A model generated the notes under the pieces. That model searched no databases and was not told the DNA's origin. It was given only the letters and a program-made list of their open reading frames with translations. Of a DNA stretch of 64,000 nt, positions 44,926 through 52,984 are shown one piece after another. Location: the NCBI RefSeq assembly GCF_049739465.1, contig NZ_JBMHHY010000042.1, positions 1 to 64,000 of the forward strand, given 5' to 3'. The DNA is from Embleya sp049739465 (GTDB lineage: Bacteria; Actinomycetota; Actinomycetes; Streptomycetales; Streptomycetaceae). The translations under genes and the position numbers were made by a program. Numbering within the stretch: position 1 is the first letter of the stretch; every line of letters begins with the position of its first letter.

Positions 44926-45738
44926 GTGGAGCTGATTGTGGAAGGGCTGCATGCCGGGTATCCGGGGCATCCTGTCGTTTCCGGTGTCGATCTTTCCGTG
45001 GCGGCCGGGACCGTGGTGGCGGTTGTGGGGCCCAATGGTTGTGGGAAGTCGACGCTGCTGCGGGCCGTTGCCCGGTTGCATCGGCCGGAGTCGGGGTGTG
45101 TTCGGGTCGGCGGGGATGATGTCTGGCGGCTGAAGCCTCGTCAGGCCGCGCATCGGGTCGGCCTGTTGCCGCAGAATCCGCAGGCGCCGGAGGCGGTCAC
45201 CGTGGCCGGGCTGGTGCGCTACGGGCGGCATCCGCACCAGGGGCTGTTCCGGCAGTGGTCGGGTGCGGACGAGCGGGTCTGTCGGGACGCGTTGACCGCG
45301 ACCGGGGTGCTCGACCTCGCCGATCGGCGGCTGGATCAGCTCTCCGGCGGGCAGCGGCAGCGTTGTTGGGTGGCCATGGTGATCGCCCAGGAGGCGCCCG
45401 TGTTGTTGCTCGACGAGCCGACGTCGGCGCTCGACCTCGGGCATGCCGTCGAGGTGCTGGGCCTGGTTCGGCAGGTGGCCGCCGGTGGGCGCACCGTGGT
45501 GATGGTGCTGCACGACCTGGCCTCGGCCGCGCGGTACGCGGATGTACTGGTCGCCATGCGCGACGGCCGGGTGATCGCCTCCGGGCCGCCCCGGGAGATC
45601 GTCGACGCCGCCCTGGTACGGGCGTTGTACGACATCGACGCCGATATCCTTCGGGCGCCGGGGGACGACACCCCTGTGGTGGTGCCGAGGACCGCCGGGA
45701 TGAGCTGCGACACGGTGGATTCGGGTTCGCTCCGGTAG
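44926..45738 (+). CDS. Iron-siderophore ABC transporter ATP-binding protein
   Basis: A 270-residue ATPase of the FepC/FhuC type. It has Walker A GPNGCGKSTLLRA, the Q-loop LLPQNPQAPEAVTV, VRYGRHPHQGLFRQW (family-specific), signature LSGGQRQRCWVAM, Walker B LLLDEPTSALDLGHAVEVL and H-loop LHDL. GGGAGG precedes GTG 44926. It is directly under an iron box. No permease or binding-protein gene is adjacent, so it probably energises permeases encoded elsewhere, a common arrangement in streptomycetes. Confidence 0.92.
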   Translation: MELIVEGLHAGYPGHPVVSGVDLSVAAGTVVAVVGPNGCGKSTLLRAVARLHRPESGCVRVGGDDVWRLKPRQAAHRVGLLPQNPQAPEAVTVAGLVRYGRHPHQGLFRQWSGADERVCRDALTATGVLDLADRRLDQLSGGQRQRCWVAMVIAQEAPVLLLDEPTSALDLGHAVEVLGLVRQVAAGGRTVVMVLHDLASAARYADVLVAMRDGRVIASGPPREIVDAALVRALYDIDADILRAPGDDTPVVVPRTAGMSCDTVDSGSLR

Positions 45739-45783
45739 GTTGCCCACCGTAATGTGACGGTGCGTCAGCTAAAGAGGTGGGCG

Positions 45784-46368
45784 ATGTTCGGCAGGAATAG
45801 GAAGGCCGCGGTGGCGACCGAGGGTCGGGACGTGGCGGCGCTCGTACTGCGCGCGACGCTCGGTCCGATGCTCTTCGCGCACGGGTACAACAAGGTCGCC
45901 GGTCCCGGCGGCCTCGCGGGTACCACCGGTTGGTTCGAATCGCTCGGGCTCAAGCCCGCCGAGGTGCACGCCCGCCTGGCGGCCGGGACCGAGATGGCGG
46001 CCGGTGTCGGTATCGCGCTCGGCGTCGCCAACCCGCTGCCCGCGGCGGCGACGGTGGGTCTGATGAGCGTCGCGGCGGCGACCGACCACAAGGGCAAGGG
46101 TTTCTTCGTCTTCAAGGGTGGCTGGGAGTACACCGCCATGGTCGGCGGCGCGGCGGTCGCGCTCGCGGCGCTCGGCAACGGCAAGTACTCGGTGGACGCG
46201 CTGGTCGGTCGACGCAGGTCGGGCCTGCGCCCGGCCCTGTTCGCGGCCGGTGTCGGCGTCGCGAACGCCGCGCTGCTGATGAAGCTTTGCTACCGGCCGG
46301 AGCCGAAGTCCGCGCCCGGGTCCGCGCCGGAGTCCGAGCCGAAGCCGGACGAGACGGTCGAGGTCTGA
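45784..46368 (+). CDS. DoxX-family membrane protein
   Basis: A 194-residue protein with four hydrophobic segments. LVLRATLGPMLFAHGYNKVAG and GLAGTTGWFESLGL are the conserved DoxX N-terminal features, and GTEMAAGVGIALGVANP and the GGWEYTAMVGGAAVAL helix complete the fold. DoxX proteins are associated with redox stress handling at the membrane. GAGGTGGG precedes ATG 45784. The hydrophilic C-terminus is Pro/Glu/Ser-rich. It lies 45 bp after the siderophore ATPase and may be co-transcribed. Confidence 0.88.
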   Translation: MFGRNRKAAVATEGRDVAALVLRATLGPMLFAHGYNKVAGPGGLAGTTGWFESLGLKPAEVHARLAAGTEMAAGVGIALGVANPLPAAATVGLMSVAAATDHKGKGFFVFKGGWEYTAMVGGAAVALAALGNGKYSVDALVGRRRSGLRPALFAAGVGVANAALLMKLCYRPEPKSAPGSAPESEPKPDETVEV

Positions 46369-46411
46369 CACTTCGGACCACCGCGCGCCGGCCCGGACCA
46401 CCGCGGTCCGC

Positions 46412-46448
46412 CCTCGGCCCGCACCGAATCCCTCGGTGCGGGCCGAGG
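46412..46448. terminator. Terminator after DoxX gene
   Basis: Arms 46412-46427 and 46433-46448 form a perfect 16-bp G+C-rich stem with a 5-nt loop, 45 bp after the DoxX stop. Confidence 0.8.
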
Positions 46449-46524
46449 TGTCCGCGCGAGCGGATACGTTTGGATCCCTCGTTGATCCATGGGCGTCGGA
46501 CGCCCTCTCCTGGAGGTTCTTGCT

Positions 46525-47202
46525 GTGCAGACGTTGCCCGAGTCCTGGCAGCCCGTGCTCGCGGAGGAGTTGGCGAAGCCCTACTACGCCGAGCTCACCG
46601 CGTACGTGGACGCGGAACGCAAGGAACACCAGATCTTCCCGCCGGACGACGAGGTGTTCGCGGCGCTGGCGGCGACGCCGTACGACGAGGTCCGGGTGCT
46701 CGTGGTCGGGCAGGACCCGTACCACGACGACAACCAGGCGCACGGCATGTCGTTCTCCGTGCGTCCGGAGGTGAAGATCCCGCCGTCGCTGCGCAACATC
46801 TACAAGGAGATGCACGCCGACATCGGTCTGCCCATCCCGGACAACGGCTATCTGCTGCCGTGGGCGCAGCAGGGCGTTCTGCTGCTCAACACGGTGCTCA
46901 CGGTGCGGGCCCACGAGGCCGCGTCGCACAAGGGCCGGGGCTGGGAGAAGTTCACCGACGCGGTGATCAGGTCGGTCAGCGACCGGGACGAGCCGGTGGT
47001 GTTCGTGCTGTGGGGTGGGCATGCGAAGAAGAAGGCGGCGCTGATCGACACGGCCAAGCACACCATCGTGCAGGGCGCGCATCCCTCGCCGCTGTCCGCG
47101 AAGCTCTTCCACGGCAGCAAGCCGTTCTCCCAGATCGACGCCGCGCTCGCGGCCATGGGCCACAAGGCGATCGACTGGACGATCCCCAACCTCAAGAAGT
47201 AG
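46525..47202 (+). CDS. ung: Uracil-DNA glycosylase
   Basis: A 225-residue family 1 enzyme that excises uracil from DNA. VVGQDPYHDDNQAHGMSFSV contains the catalytic Asp and water-activating loop, QGVLLLNTVLTV is the uracil-specificity segment and QGAHPSPLSA the minor-groove Leu loop. All are canonical. GGAGG lies 8 nt before GTG 46525. It is a single gene between two intergenic stem/repeat regions. Confidence 0.97.
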   Translation: MQTLPESWQPVLAEELAKPYYAELTAYVDAERKEHQIFPPDDEVFAALAATPYDEVRVLVVGQDPYHDDNQAHGMSFSVRPEVKIPPSLRNIYKEMHADIGLPIPDNGYLLPWAQQGVLLLNTVLTVRAHEAASHKGRGWEKFTDAVIRSVSDRDEPVVFVLWGGHAKKKAALIDTAKHTIVQGAHPSPLSAKLFHGSKPFSQIDAALAAMGHKAIDWTIPNLKK

Positions 47203-47300
47203 CGATGGCTGGAAGTAGCGACGGCTGGAAGTAGCAGCGGCAAGAGGTGGCAGTGGCAGGAAGTAGCGGCGTCGAGATGTAGCGGCGTCGAGAAGTAGCG
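47203..47300. repeat. Irregular ggaagtagcgg repeats
   Basis: Six or seven degenerate units built on (gct)ggaagtagcggc start within the last codons of ung and run to about 47300. The remainder up to 47463 has no gene. Confidence 0.65.
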
Positions 47301-47463
47301 CAGCGCGGGGGCGCAAGAAAAACGACAGCCGGCGTTCCGGTTCGGTATCGGCTCGGCCGGTATCGGACCGGAAACGGGCGCCGATCGGGAATGTCCGGAA
47401 ATCTCCTTGCATTGCTGCGGAACACGCTCCGCGAGCGCTTACGGTGTGAGATTCCCTCCCTCC

Positions 47464-48126
47464 ATGCCTCCCGAGGCGGCCCCCGTGTCGACGACCACCG
47501 TTCAGCCCGTGACCCCCACCCTCGACCTCACTCCCGGCTACGTCGCGCATCGCGGCCTGCGTGCGGAGTTGGCCCGACTGACCGAGGTGACCCGACACCT
47601 CGATCCGGTCGACATCCTGCGTGTACGCGCGGTCGAGGAGCATCTCGCCCTCGTCCTGCGCTTTTTGCGTGCCCACCATCGCGAGGAACACATCGTCCTG
47701 TATCCGTGGGTGCGGGCCGGTTCGCCCCGGGCCGCCCGCACCGTGACCGCGTTCCAGGTCGAGCACTCGACCCTGGAGGAGGCGATGCGCCGCGCCGCCG
47801 ACGTCACCGTGCCGCTGCGCGATCGTTCGCCCGCGATCGGCCGGTTGTACGAACTCGTGGCCCGGCACAGCCTGGCCGAGGAGCACGAACTGTTCCCACT
47901 GATGCGCCGGCACGTTCGCGGCACCCCCGACGGGCGCATGCCCACTCGCACGATGCGGGTCCTGGGGCGCGACCTGCCCGCGTTCGTGGCCTTCCACCTG
48001 CACCACGCCACCAGCGCCGAGCGGCGGCGGGTGTTGCGCTGGATACCGCCGGGCACGGCGCTGCTCTGGCGGGCCGGCTGGCGGCGCGCCTACGAACGGC
48101 GTCGGCGCGCCGCGTACGGCGGTTGA
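47464..48126 (+). CDS. Hemerythrin HHE-domain protein
   Basis: A 220-residue helical protein. H-x3-E type metal ligands appear as VAHRGLRAEL (near residue 28), LRAHHREEHIVLYPWV, VEHSTLEEAM and HSLAEEHELFPLM, the usual spacing for a di-iron HHE domain. Members sense or carry oxygen or repair iron-sulfur clusters. The C-terminus is a basic amphipathic tail. The start is uncertain: ATG 47464 or GTG 47485, and neither has a strong ribosome site. Confidence 0.8.
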   Translation: MPPEAAPVSTTTVQPVTPTLDLTPGYVAHRGLRAELARLTEVTRHLDPVDILRVRAVEEHLALVLRFLRAHHREEHIVLYPWVRAGSPRAARTVTAFQVEHSTLEEAMRRAADVTVPLRDRSPAIGRLYELVARHSLAEEHELFPLMRRHVRGTPDGRMPTRTMRVLGRDLPAFVAFHLHHATSAERRRVLRWIPPGTALLWRAGWRRAYERRRRAAYGG

Positions 48127-48157
48127 CGCCGGGCCGGCCCGATCGGCGGGAGCAGGA

Positions 48158-49024
48158 TCAGGACACCCGCTCGCCCGGGCCGGCCGGATCGTGCGCCCCC
48201 GTCGACTCGCCCAGCAGTGCCCGGACCCGTTCGATCTCCGGGCCGGTCGGCTGGACGTCGCTCAGCGCCCGGACCAACGCGTCCAGCGCGCGGGCCGGTT
48301 CCGGCTCGGCGAGGGTGGACAGGTCGCGGATCAGCCGCAGCAGCATGATCCGCGGCGCGGCGATCTGTTCGCGGGGCAACGGCCGTTCGAAGTAGTCCTC
48401 GGCCAGATCCAGCCACAGGTTCCACATGTCGGTCCGGGCGATCCGGGGCACCGCCAGGATCGCGTCGGTCAGCTCCCGGGTCCGCCCGGCGATGATCGTC
48501 CGGCGCGGCGGAGGCATCTTGGGCGGCGGCGGTGGGGGTTCGACCTCGGCATCGCGCTGGACCGGGATATCGGGCAGCTCGTCCGGCCGACCCGGTCCGC
48601 GGATCGCCGCCATCAGCTCGGCGCGGGCGTCCTCCTCGGACTTGCCGTAGAGCGTGCGGCGCAACAGCGGCCGCAGTACGGAGGGGATGTCCTCGCGTCG
48701 AAGCTCGTGCACCACGAGCGGGATCAGCCGTCGGCCGCTGCCGCGCAGCGCGTCCGACATCGCGGTCCATTCGACCGTGGTCCAGCGCTCCGGTGCGAAG
48801 TACGCGGGGGAGAACAGCGCGATCATGTGTCCCGCGTTGTCCACTGCCCGGCTGACCAGCGTGGTGAGGTTGTCGCCGGTGGCCCAGTCCCACGCGTCGA
48901 GTTCGAAGTCCACACCGGCCTGGAGCAGTTGCCCGGCGATCCACTTCGCCCAGTCCGTGTCCGAACCGGCGTGGCTGATGAAGTAACGCACCGTATCGTT
49001 CCCGAACTCCCTGTCGTTCGCCAT
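48158..49024 (-). CDS. TIR-domain protein with C-terminal adaptor-like module
   Basis: A 288-residue soluble protein. The TIR domain (about residues 8-140) starts YFISHAGSDTDWAKWI, includes ELDAWDWATGDN and has the candidate catalytic Glu in PERWTTVEWTAM. A Pro-rich linker (about 175-190) leads to a helical module (DMWNLWLDLAEDYF ... MLLRLIRDL ... LVRALSDV) that is similar to the C-terminus of the next gene upstream. The start may be ATG 49024, or GTG 48991, which has a better-placed GGGAA. It is last in a leftward three-gene set facing away from the Fxs peptide genes. TIR domains commonly cleave NAD+ or signal in conflict systems. Confidence 0.85.
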   Translation of the reverse strand: MANDREFGNDTVRYFISHAGSDTDWAKWIAGQLLQAGVDFELDAWDWATGDNLTTLVSRAVDNAGHMIALFSPAYFAPERWTTVEWTAMSDALRGSGRRLIPLVVHELRREDIPSVLRPLLRRTLYGKSEEDARAELMAAIRGPGRPDELPDIPVQRDAEVEPPPPPPKMPPPRRTIIAGRTRELTDAILAVPRIARTDMWNLWLDLAEDYFERPLPREQIAAPRIMLLRLIRDLSTLAEPEPARALDALVRALSDVQPTGPEIERVRALLGESTGAHDPAGPGERVS

Positions 49025-49097
49025 GCCTCCAGCATCGCGCACCCGCCGGCCGAATATGACCCCTTGCGAGCCGAATCCGAAAGCACAGGGAGGACCC

Positions 49098-50168
49098 TCA
49101 TCCGGGCAACGTCTCGATCGCCCGGCAAACCTCCTCCACGCCCTTGGTGTTCGGCAGTACGTCGCGCAGCGCCCGACACAGGCACTGGAGCGAATGGATC
49201 GGTTGGGGTCCGTTGACCAGGGTTCGCAACATGTGCAGCAACATCGAACGCGCGTCCGTCATGTGCCGGTGCAGCAACTGGTGTTTGAGGTAGTCCTCGG
49301 ACAGGTCCAACCAGATCGACCACGTGTCCGGGGCGCGCAACCCCTGGACGGCCAGGAAGAGTTCGGCCAGGTAGGCGACCTGGTTCTGCGGGATGGTCCG
49401 GGACGCCTTCGCCACGTTGCCGAAGCGCAGCAGCTCCAGGGTCACCTCGGGGGAGACCAGACCCGCGGCGAACAGTTCGGCGATCCGGGCGACCGCGGCG
49501 GGTCGGTCGCCGACGAACGCGGCGATGGTCTCGGCGGTGCCCATCTCCAGCTCGACGCCCTGATGCGCGTCGAGCAACATCAGTACCGACGAACCCCGGT
49601 CCAGCGGCGGCAGATCGACCGTGCTGCCGAGCCCCCGGGCCTGTGGGTCGGTGCTGGTGATCAGTACGTGGCCGGGGCCGGGCGGGATCATCTCGCCGAC
49701 CAGACCGGGCCGGTCCACCTCGTCGAAGACCAGCAACCAGCCGGTCCGCGAGTGCAGTTCGTGTTTGGCGTCGACCAATTGGCCGACGTGATCACCGAGT
49801 TCGATCAACTGTTCGAGGATGCGGTGGATGAACGCGACGGCCCGCTCGGTGGGTCGGCCGGCGCAGTCGAACCACCACACCACGTCGTACAGGTGTCGGT
49901 GCCGGTAGGCGTATTCGCGGGCCAGGTGTGTGGTGCCCAGGCCGGGCAGGTCGTCCTGCGGGCGCAATACGACCCGGTGTTCGGCCTGGAGCAGCGCGCG
50001 CAGTTCGACGAGCGTGCCGTCCCGGCCGTAGAAGCGGCCGCGCGCGCCGGGGACCTGCCACACCGGTGGTTTGTCCGTGGGCGAGCGCGGCGGCAGCGGT
50101 GGCGGCATCCTGGGCGATGCGGCCGGTCTCGGCGGCCGGGGCGGTGGCGGGGGTATCGGGTCGGACAC
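49098..50168 (-). CDS. NB-ARC-like STAND protein with degenerate Walker A
   Basis: A 356-residue protein: Pro-rich N-terminus (1-38), FYGRDGTLVELRALL, then LPGLGTTHLAREYAYR (residues 74-89) aligning with GLGGVGKTQVALEYAHR of FxsT at 59-kb side of the locus. The P-loop lysine is Thr79 (codon ACC at 49934-49932). Walker B-like LLVFDEVD and sensor GHVLITSTDP are kept. The last ~90 residues (DTWSIWLDLSEDYL ... MLLHMLRTL ... LCRALRDVLP) resemble the C-terminus of the neighbouring TIR protein. The GTG is 2 nt after the upstream stop, implying coupling. It is probably a nucleotide-binding or pseudo-ATPase scaffold. Confidence 0.82.
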   Translation of the reverse strand: MSDPIPPPPPRPPRPAASPRMPPPLPPRSPTDKPPVWQVPGARGRFYGRDGTLVELRALLQAEHRVVLRPQDDLPGLGTTHLAREYAYRHRHLYDVVWWFDCAGRPTERAVAFIHRILEQLIELGDHVGQLVDAKHELHSRTGWLLVFDEVDRPGLVGEMIPPGPGHVLITSTDPQARGLGSTVDLPPLDRGSSVLMLLDAHQGVELEMGTAETIAAFVGDRPAAVARIAELFAAGLVSPEVTLELLRFGNVAKASRTIPQNQVAYLAELFLAVQGLRAPDTWSIWLDLSEDYLKHQLLHRHMTDARSMLLHMLRTLVNGPQPIHSLQCLCRALRDVLPNTKGVEEVCRAIETLPG

Positions 50169-50170
50169 GC

Positions 50171-51229
50171 TCAGGAGGACCCCGTATTCCGCGCCGGCAG
50201 CGGCGCGAACCGCTGTACCGCCGCCACCAGCAGATCGCGCTGCCCGAGCGCGTCCGCCTCGGTCAGGTCGACCGGCGGTACGCCGCGGAACATCGACGGC
50301 ACCTGGGTGTGTCCGATCACGATCGGCAGCAGTCGGCCGTCGTTGTCCCCGTCGCCCAGCGCCTCCTCCCACTCGTCCATCGCCAACCGGCGGGCCTCGA
50401 AGTAGTGTTCGGAGAACAGTGCGAGCACGTGTTCCCCCAGCAGGCGCGCGCGGGCCATCGCCTTGCCGAAGCTCTCGCCCGCGCTCCAGTCCCAGCGGCT
50501 GAGCGAGACCCGGTAGTCCTCGAAGGTGAGCACCTCGGAGACCCAGTCGGCCCACGCGAGGTCGTTGCCGACGTAGCTGATCACCAGGTCGGTGCGGGCC
50601 GGCGGGACCGGTTCCAGGATCGGCAACCGGCGCGGCATCGGCTCGGGCATGGTCCGCGAGGAGCCCTCGTGGCTGCCGAACATCGGTGCCATCTCGGCCG
50701 CCTCGGCCGCGGTCAGCGGCGCGAGCCGCACGCGCAGCGCCGCCGCCACCCGATCGGCGACCGCGCGCACCGCGCGCACGTAGCCGAGGTCGCGGATGCC
50801 GCCCAGGCGCAACATGTCGAACACGCTCTGCCCGCGCCCCGGCGAGGCGATGCCCGCCGGCCAGTCGATCCGGCCGACCGGGCCGGGGATCGGCCGTTCG
50901 ATCCGGTTCCACGGCACCGCGATCAGATTCGGCGCAAAGACGCCGACGATCGACTCGTGGCGGCGCAACCGGTCGGTGAACACCGCCCAGTCCCGGCCGC
51001 AGTCCAGGTCCTCGAAGTAGTCGTCTGAGCACAATGCGATCATCGCCCGCGCCTGGGCGGGCGGATCGCCGTCCGGGGACTGCACCGGACCGAACGTCGG
51101 CTGGAGTCGGATCGCCCCGCGCACCCGCATCGGGCCGCGGCGCAACTCGGCCTCGACGTCGTCGTGAAAGCGCGCCGCCCACTTGGGATCACGGTCGGCG
51201 ACGTGACTCGTGAAGAAGTCGTAGTCCAC
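50171..51229 (-). CDS. FxsC-like/TIR two-domain protein
   Basis: A 352-residue protein. The N-terminal part (1-190) is like TIR-like FxsC: YDFFTSHVADRDPKWAARF, ALCSDDYFEDLDCGRDWAVF and SVFDMLRLGGIRDLGYVRAV. The Glu position of TIR NADases reads Asp-Trp there. The C-terminal part (from about 213) is a more typical TIR: DLVISYVGNDLAWADWVSEVL, SLSRWDWSAGESF and HYFEARRLAMDEWEEAL with the Glu present. GTG 51229 has GGGGG 7 nt upstream. It is first in the leftward trio and divergent from fxsA. Confidence 0.82.
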   Translation of the reverse strand: MDYDFFTSHVADRDPKWAARFHDDVEAELRRGPMRVRGAIRLQPTFGPVQSPDGDPPAQARAMIALCSDDYFEDLDCGRDWAVFTDRLRRHESIVGVFAPNLIAVPWNRIERPIPGPVGRIDWPAGIASPGRGQSVFDMLRLGGIRDLGYVRAVRAVADRVAAALRVRLAPLTAAEAAEMAPMFGSHEGSSRTMPEPMPRRLPILEPVPPARTDLVISYVGNDLAWADWVSEVLTFEDYRVSLSRWDWSAGESFGKAMARARLLGEHVLALFSEHYFEARRLAMDEWEEALGDGDNDGRLLPIVIGHTQVPSMFRGVPPVDLTEADALGQRDLLVAAVQRFAPLPARNTGSS

Positions 51230-51550
51230 CAAGCGACCCCCGGATCGAGCACCGTGCACGGACGGCAAAGCGAACCCACGCGCCTCGGCCGCGGGTCTGG
51301 CAAGCGCCGCCCCCATGCCGGTCGTTCGTAGTACGACTCTGCCCACACAGAGCATCGCGCAGGCCGACCCGGCCCGGCTAGTATAGGAAGGCTTGGGTAA
51401 TCGTGGCGATACGTTCCGCGCTCGAATGTACGGGTTTTCCTCGGACGGCACGCGCGAAGGCTCCGCGAGGGGCCCGCGCGCACGGCACGCGCCGGCTGCC
51501 CCGGGCGGCTCCCGAGCGTTCGGCGGCGCGGGGGATCGGGGGACCTGCGG
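51230..51550. promoter_or_regulatory. Divergent promoter region of Fxs locus
   Basis: These 321 bp between the leftward TIR set and fxsA hold no gene. A short AT-richer patch (ctagtataggaagg, about 51378-51391) stands out and may hold a promoter. GCAAGGAGAG at 51553-51562 is the likely ribosome site if fxsA starts at GTG 51572. Confidence 0.45.
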
Positions 51551-51820
51551 ATGCAAGGAGAGTGCGGTGACGTGGAGTCGGCGCTGCCCGACCTCGACGG
51601 ACTCTGTCTCGACGACTTGGACCACCTGCCGGCCTCGGTGCTCGCATCCGCGCTGCGGCGGTTGATCCACGAATCGGAGGAGCCGTCGGAGGTGGTGGTG
51701 GCGGGGTTCGAGAGCGTCGTCGACCCCGTACTCGTCGAGGTGGCCGACGGCGGACGCGGTGCCGGACCAGGTGCGGACGGCGATCCCCGGTCCGACGGGA
51801 GCGACCCGGTTCGGGCCTGA
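51551..51820 (+). CDS. fxsA: FxsA-like RiPP precursor with C-terminal extension
   Basis: An 89-residue peptide (82 if GTG 51572 is used). LPDLDGLCLDDLDHLPASVL followed by LASALRRLIHESEEPSEVVV resembles the leader of FxSxx-COOH precursors. The expected core FxSxx appears as F53-E-S-V-V57. Family members normally end there; this one continues for 32 Gly/Asp/Pro-rich residues to ...DPVRA. It is directly followed by the FxsB maturase gene (15 bp), as in known systems. FxsB is expected to crosslink Phe53 with Ser55 or a nearby residue. This is inference. Confidence 0.78.
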   Translation: MQGECGDVESALPDLDGLCLDDLDHLPASVLASALRRLIHESEEPSEVVVAGFESVVDPVLVEVADGGRGAGPGADGDPRSDGSDPVRA

Positions 51821-51835
51821 CCATCTGGAGGGCCG

Positions 51836-52984
51836 ATGAACGAAGCGATTCCGTTTCGGCAATTCGTGGTCAAGACGGCGGCCCGCTGCGACCTCGCGTG
51901 CGATCACTGTTACGTGTACGAACTCCGGGACCAGAGCTGGCGCGAGCAGCCGCGGGTGATTGCCGACAAGACCGTCGGCGCGCTCGGGGTCTGGCTGCGC
52001 GCGCACGCCGAGCGGGCCGGCCTGTCGGTTCTGGACGTCGTGCTGCACGGCGGCGAACCGCTGCTCGCCGGACCGGACCGGATCGACACGATCGTGCGCG
52101 ACCTGCGGGCCGCCACCGCGGGTGTGGCCGAACTGCGGTTCACCGTGCAGACCAACGGGGTTCGCCTCGACGAGCGGTTCGCCGAGGTGTTCCTGGCGCA
52201 CCGGATCCGGGTCGGCGTCTCGCTGGACGGCGACGCGCTCGCGCACGACCGACACCGGCGGCACGCGGACGGGCGGGGCAGTCATGCCGAGGTGGTGCGG
52301 GCGATCGCGCTGCTGCGCCGGCCGCGCTACCGACCGTTGTACGGCGGCCTGTTGTGCACGATCGACCTGGCCAACGACCCGGTGGCCACCTATCGCGAGC
52401 TGCTCGGCCACGCACCGCCGATGATCGACCTGCTGCTGCCGCACGCCACCTGGGAGTTCCCGCCGCCGGGCGCGCGGCCGGGGGAAACCCCCTACGCCGA
52501 CTGGTTGATCGCGGTCTTCGACCGGTGGTACGGCGCGCCGGTACGGGAGACCCGGGTGCGGATCCTGGAGGATCTGGTGGACCTGGTCCTCGGCCGGCCC
52601 GTGCCCAGCGAGATGTTGGGCCTGGCGCCGCCGGGTTCGGTGGTGATCGAGACCGACGGCACGTTCGAACGTGAGGACTCGCTCAAGGCGACCTTCGACG
52701 GCGCGGCGGCCACCGGCCTGGACGTCTTCCGGCACGACCCGGCCACCGTGCTGGCCGCGCCCGCGTACGCCCCGGCGAATGCCGCGCTCGGGGCGAGCTG
52801 TCGGCGCTGCCCCGTGCTCGACATCTGCGGCGGCGGACTGCGGGCGCACCGCTATCGGCCGGACACCGGCTTCGCCAATCCGTCCGTGTACTGCGCCGAC
52901 CTGCGCGCGCTGATCGACCACGTGGGCGCCCGCGTGCGCGCCGACGTCCGCGCCCTGGTGGCCGAATCCGGGAGCCGGCGATGA
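51836..52984 (+). CDS. fxsB: FxsB cyclophane-forming radical SAM/SPASM maturase
   Basis: A 382-residue radical SAM enzyme. The [4Fe-4S] motif is C18-x3-C22-x2-C25 followed by YVYE, the tyrosine-containing variant of the FxsB/GrrM/XyeB peptide cyclophane group. VVLHGGEPLLAGPDRI is the GGEP motif. The C-terminal SPASM-type cysteines are SCRRCPVLDICGGG and NPSVYCADL, for auxiliary clusters. GGAGGG precedes ATG 51836. Its stop overlaps the next start (ATGA). It should install a C-C crosslink on FxsA. Many FxsB proteins carry the HExxH domain as a fusion; here it is a separate gene. Confidence 0.92.
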   Translation: MNEAIPFRQFVVKTAARCDLACDHCYVYELRDQSWREQPRVIADKTVGALGVWLRAHAERAGLSVLDVVLHGGEPLLAGPDRIDTIVRDLRAATAGVAELRFTVQTNGVRLDERFAEVFLAHRIRVGVSLDGDALAHDRHRRHADGRGSHAEVVRAIALLRRPRYRPLYGGLLCTIDLANDPVATYRELLGHAPPMIDLLLPHATWEFPPPGARPGETPYADWLIAVFDRWYGAPVRETRVRILEDLVDLVLGRPVPSEMLGLAPPGSVVIETDGTFEREDSLKATFDGAAATGLDVFRHDPATVLAAPAYAPANAALGASCRRCPVLDICGGGLRAHRYRPDTGFANPSVYCADLRALIDHVGARVRADVRALVAESGSRR

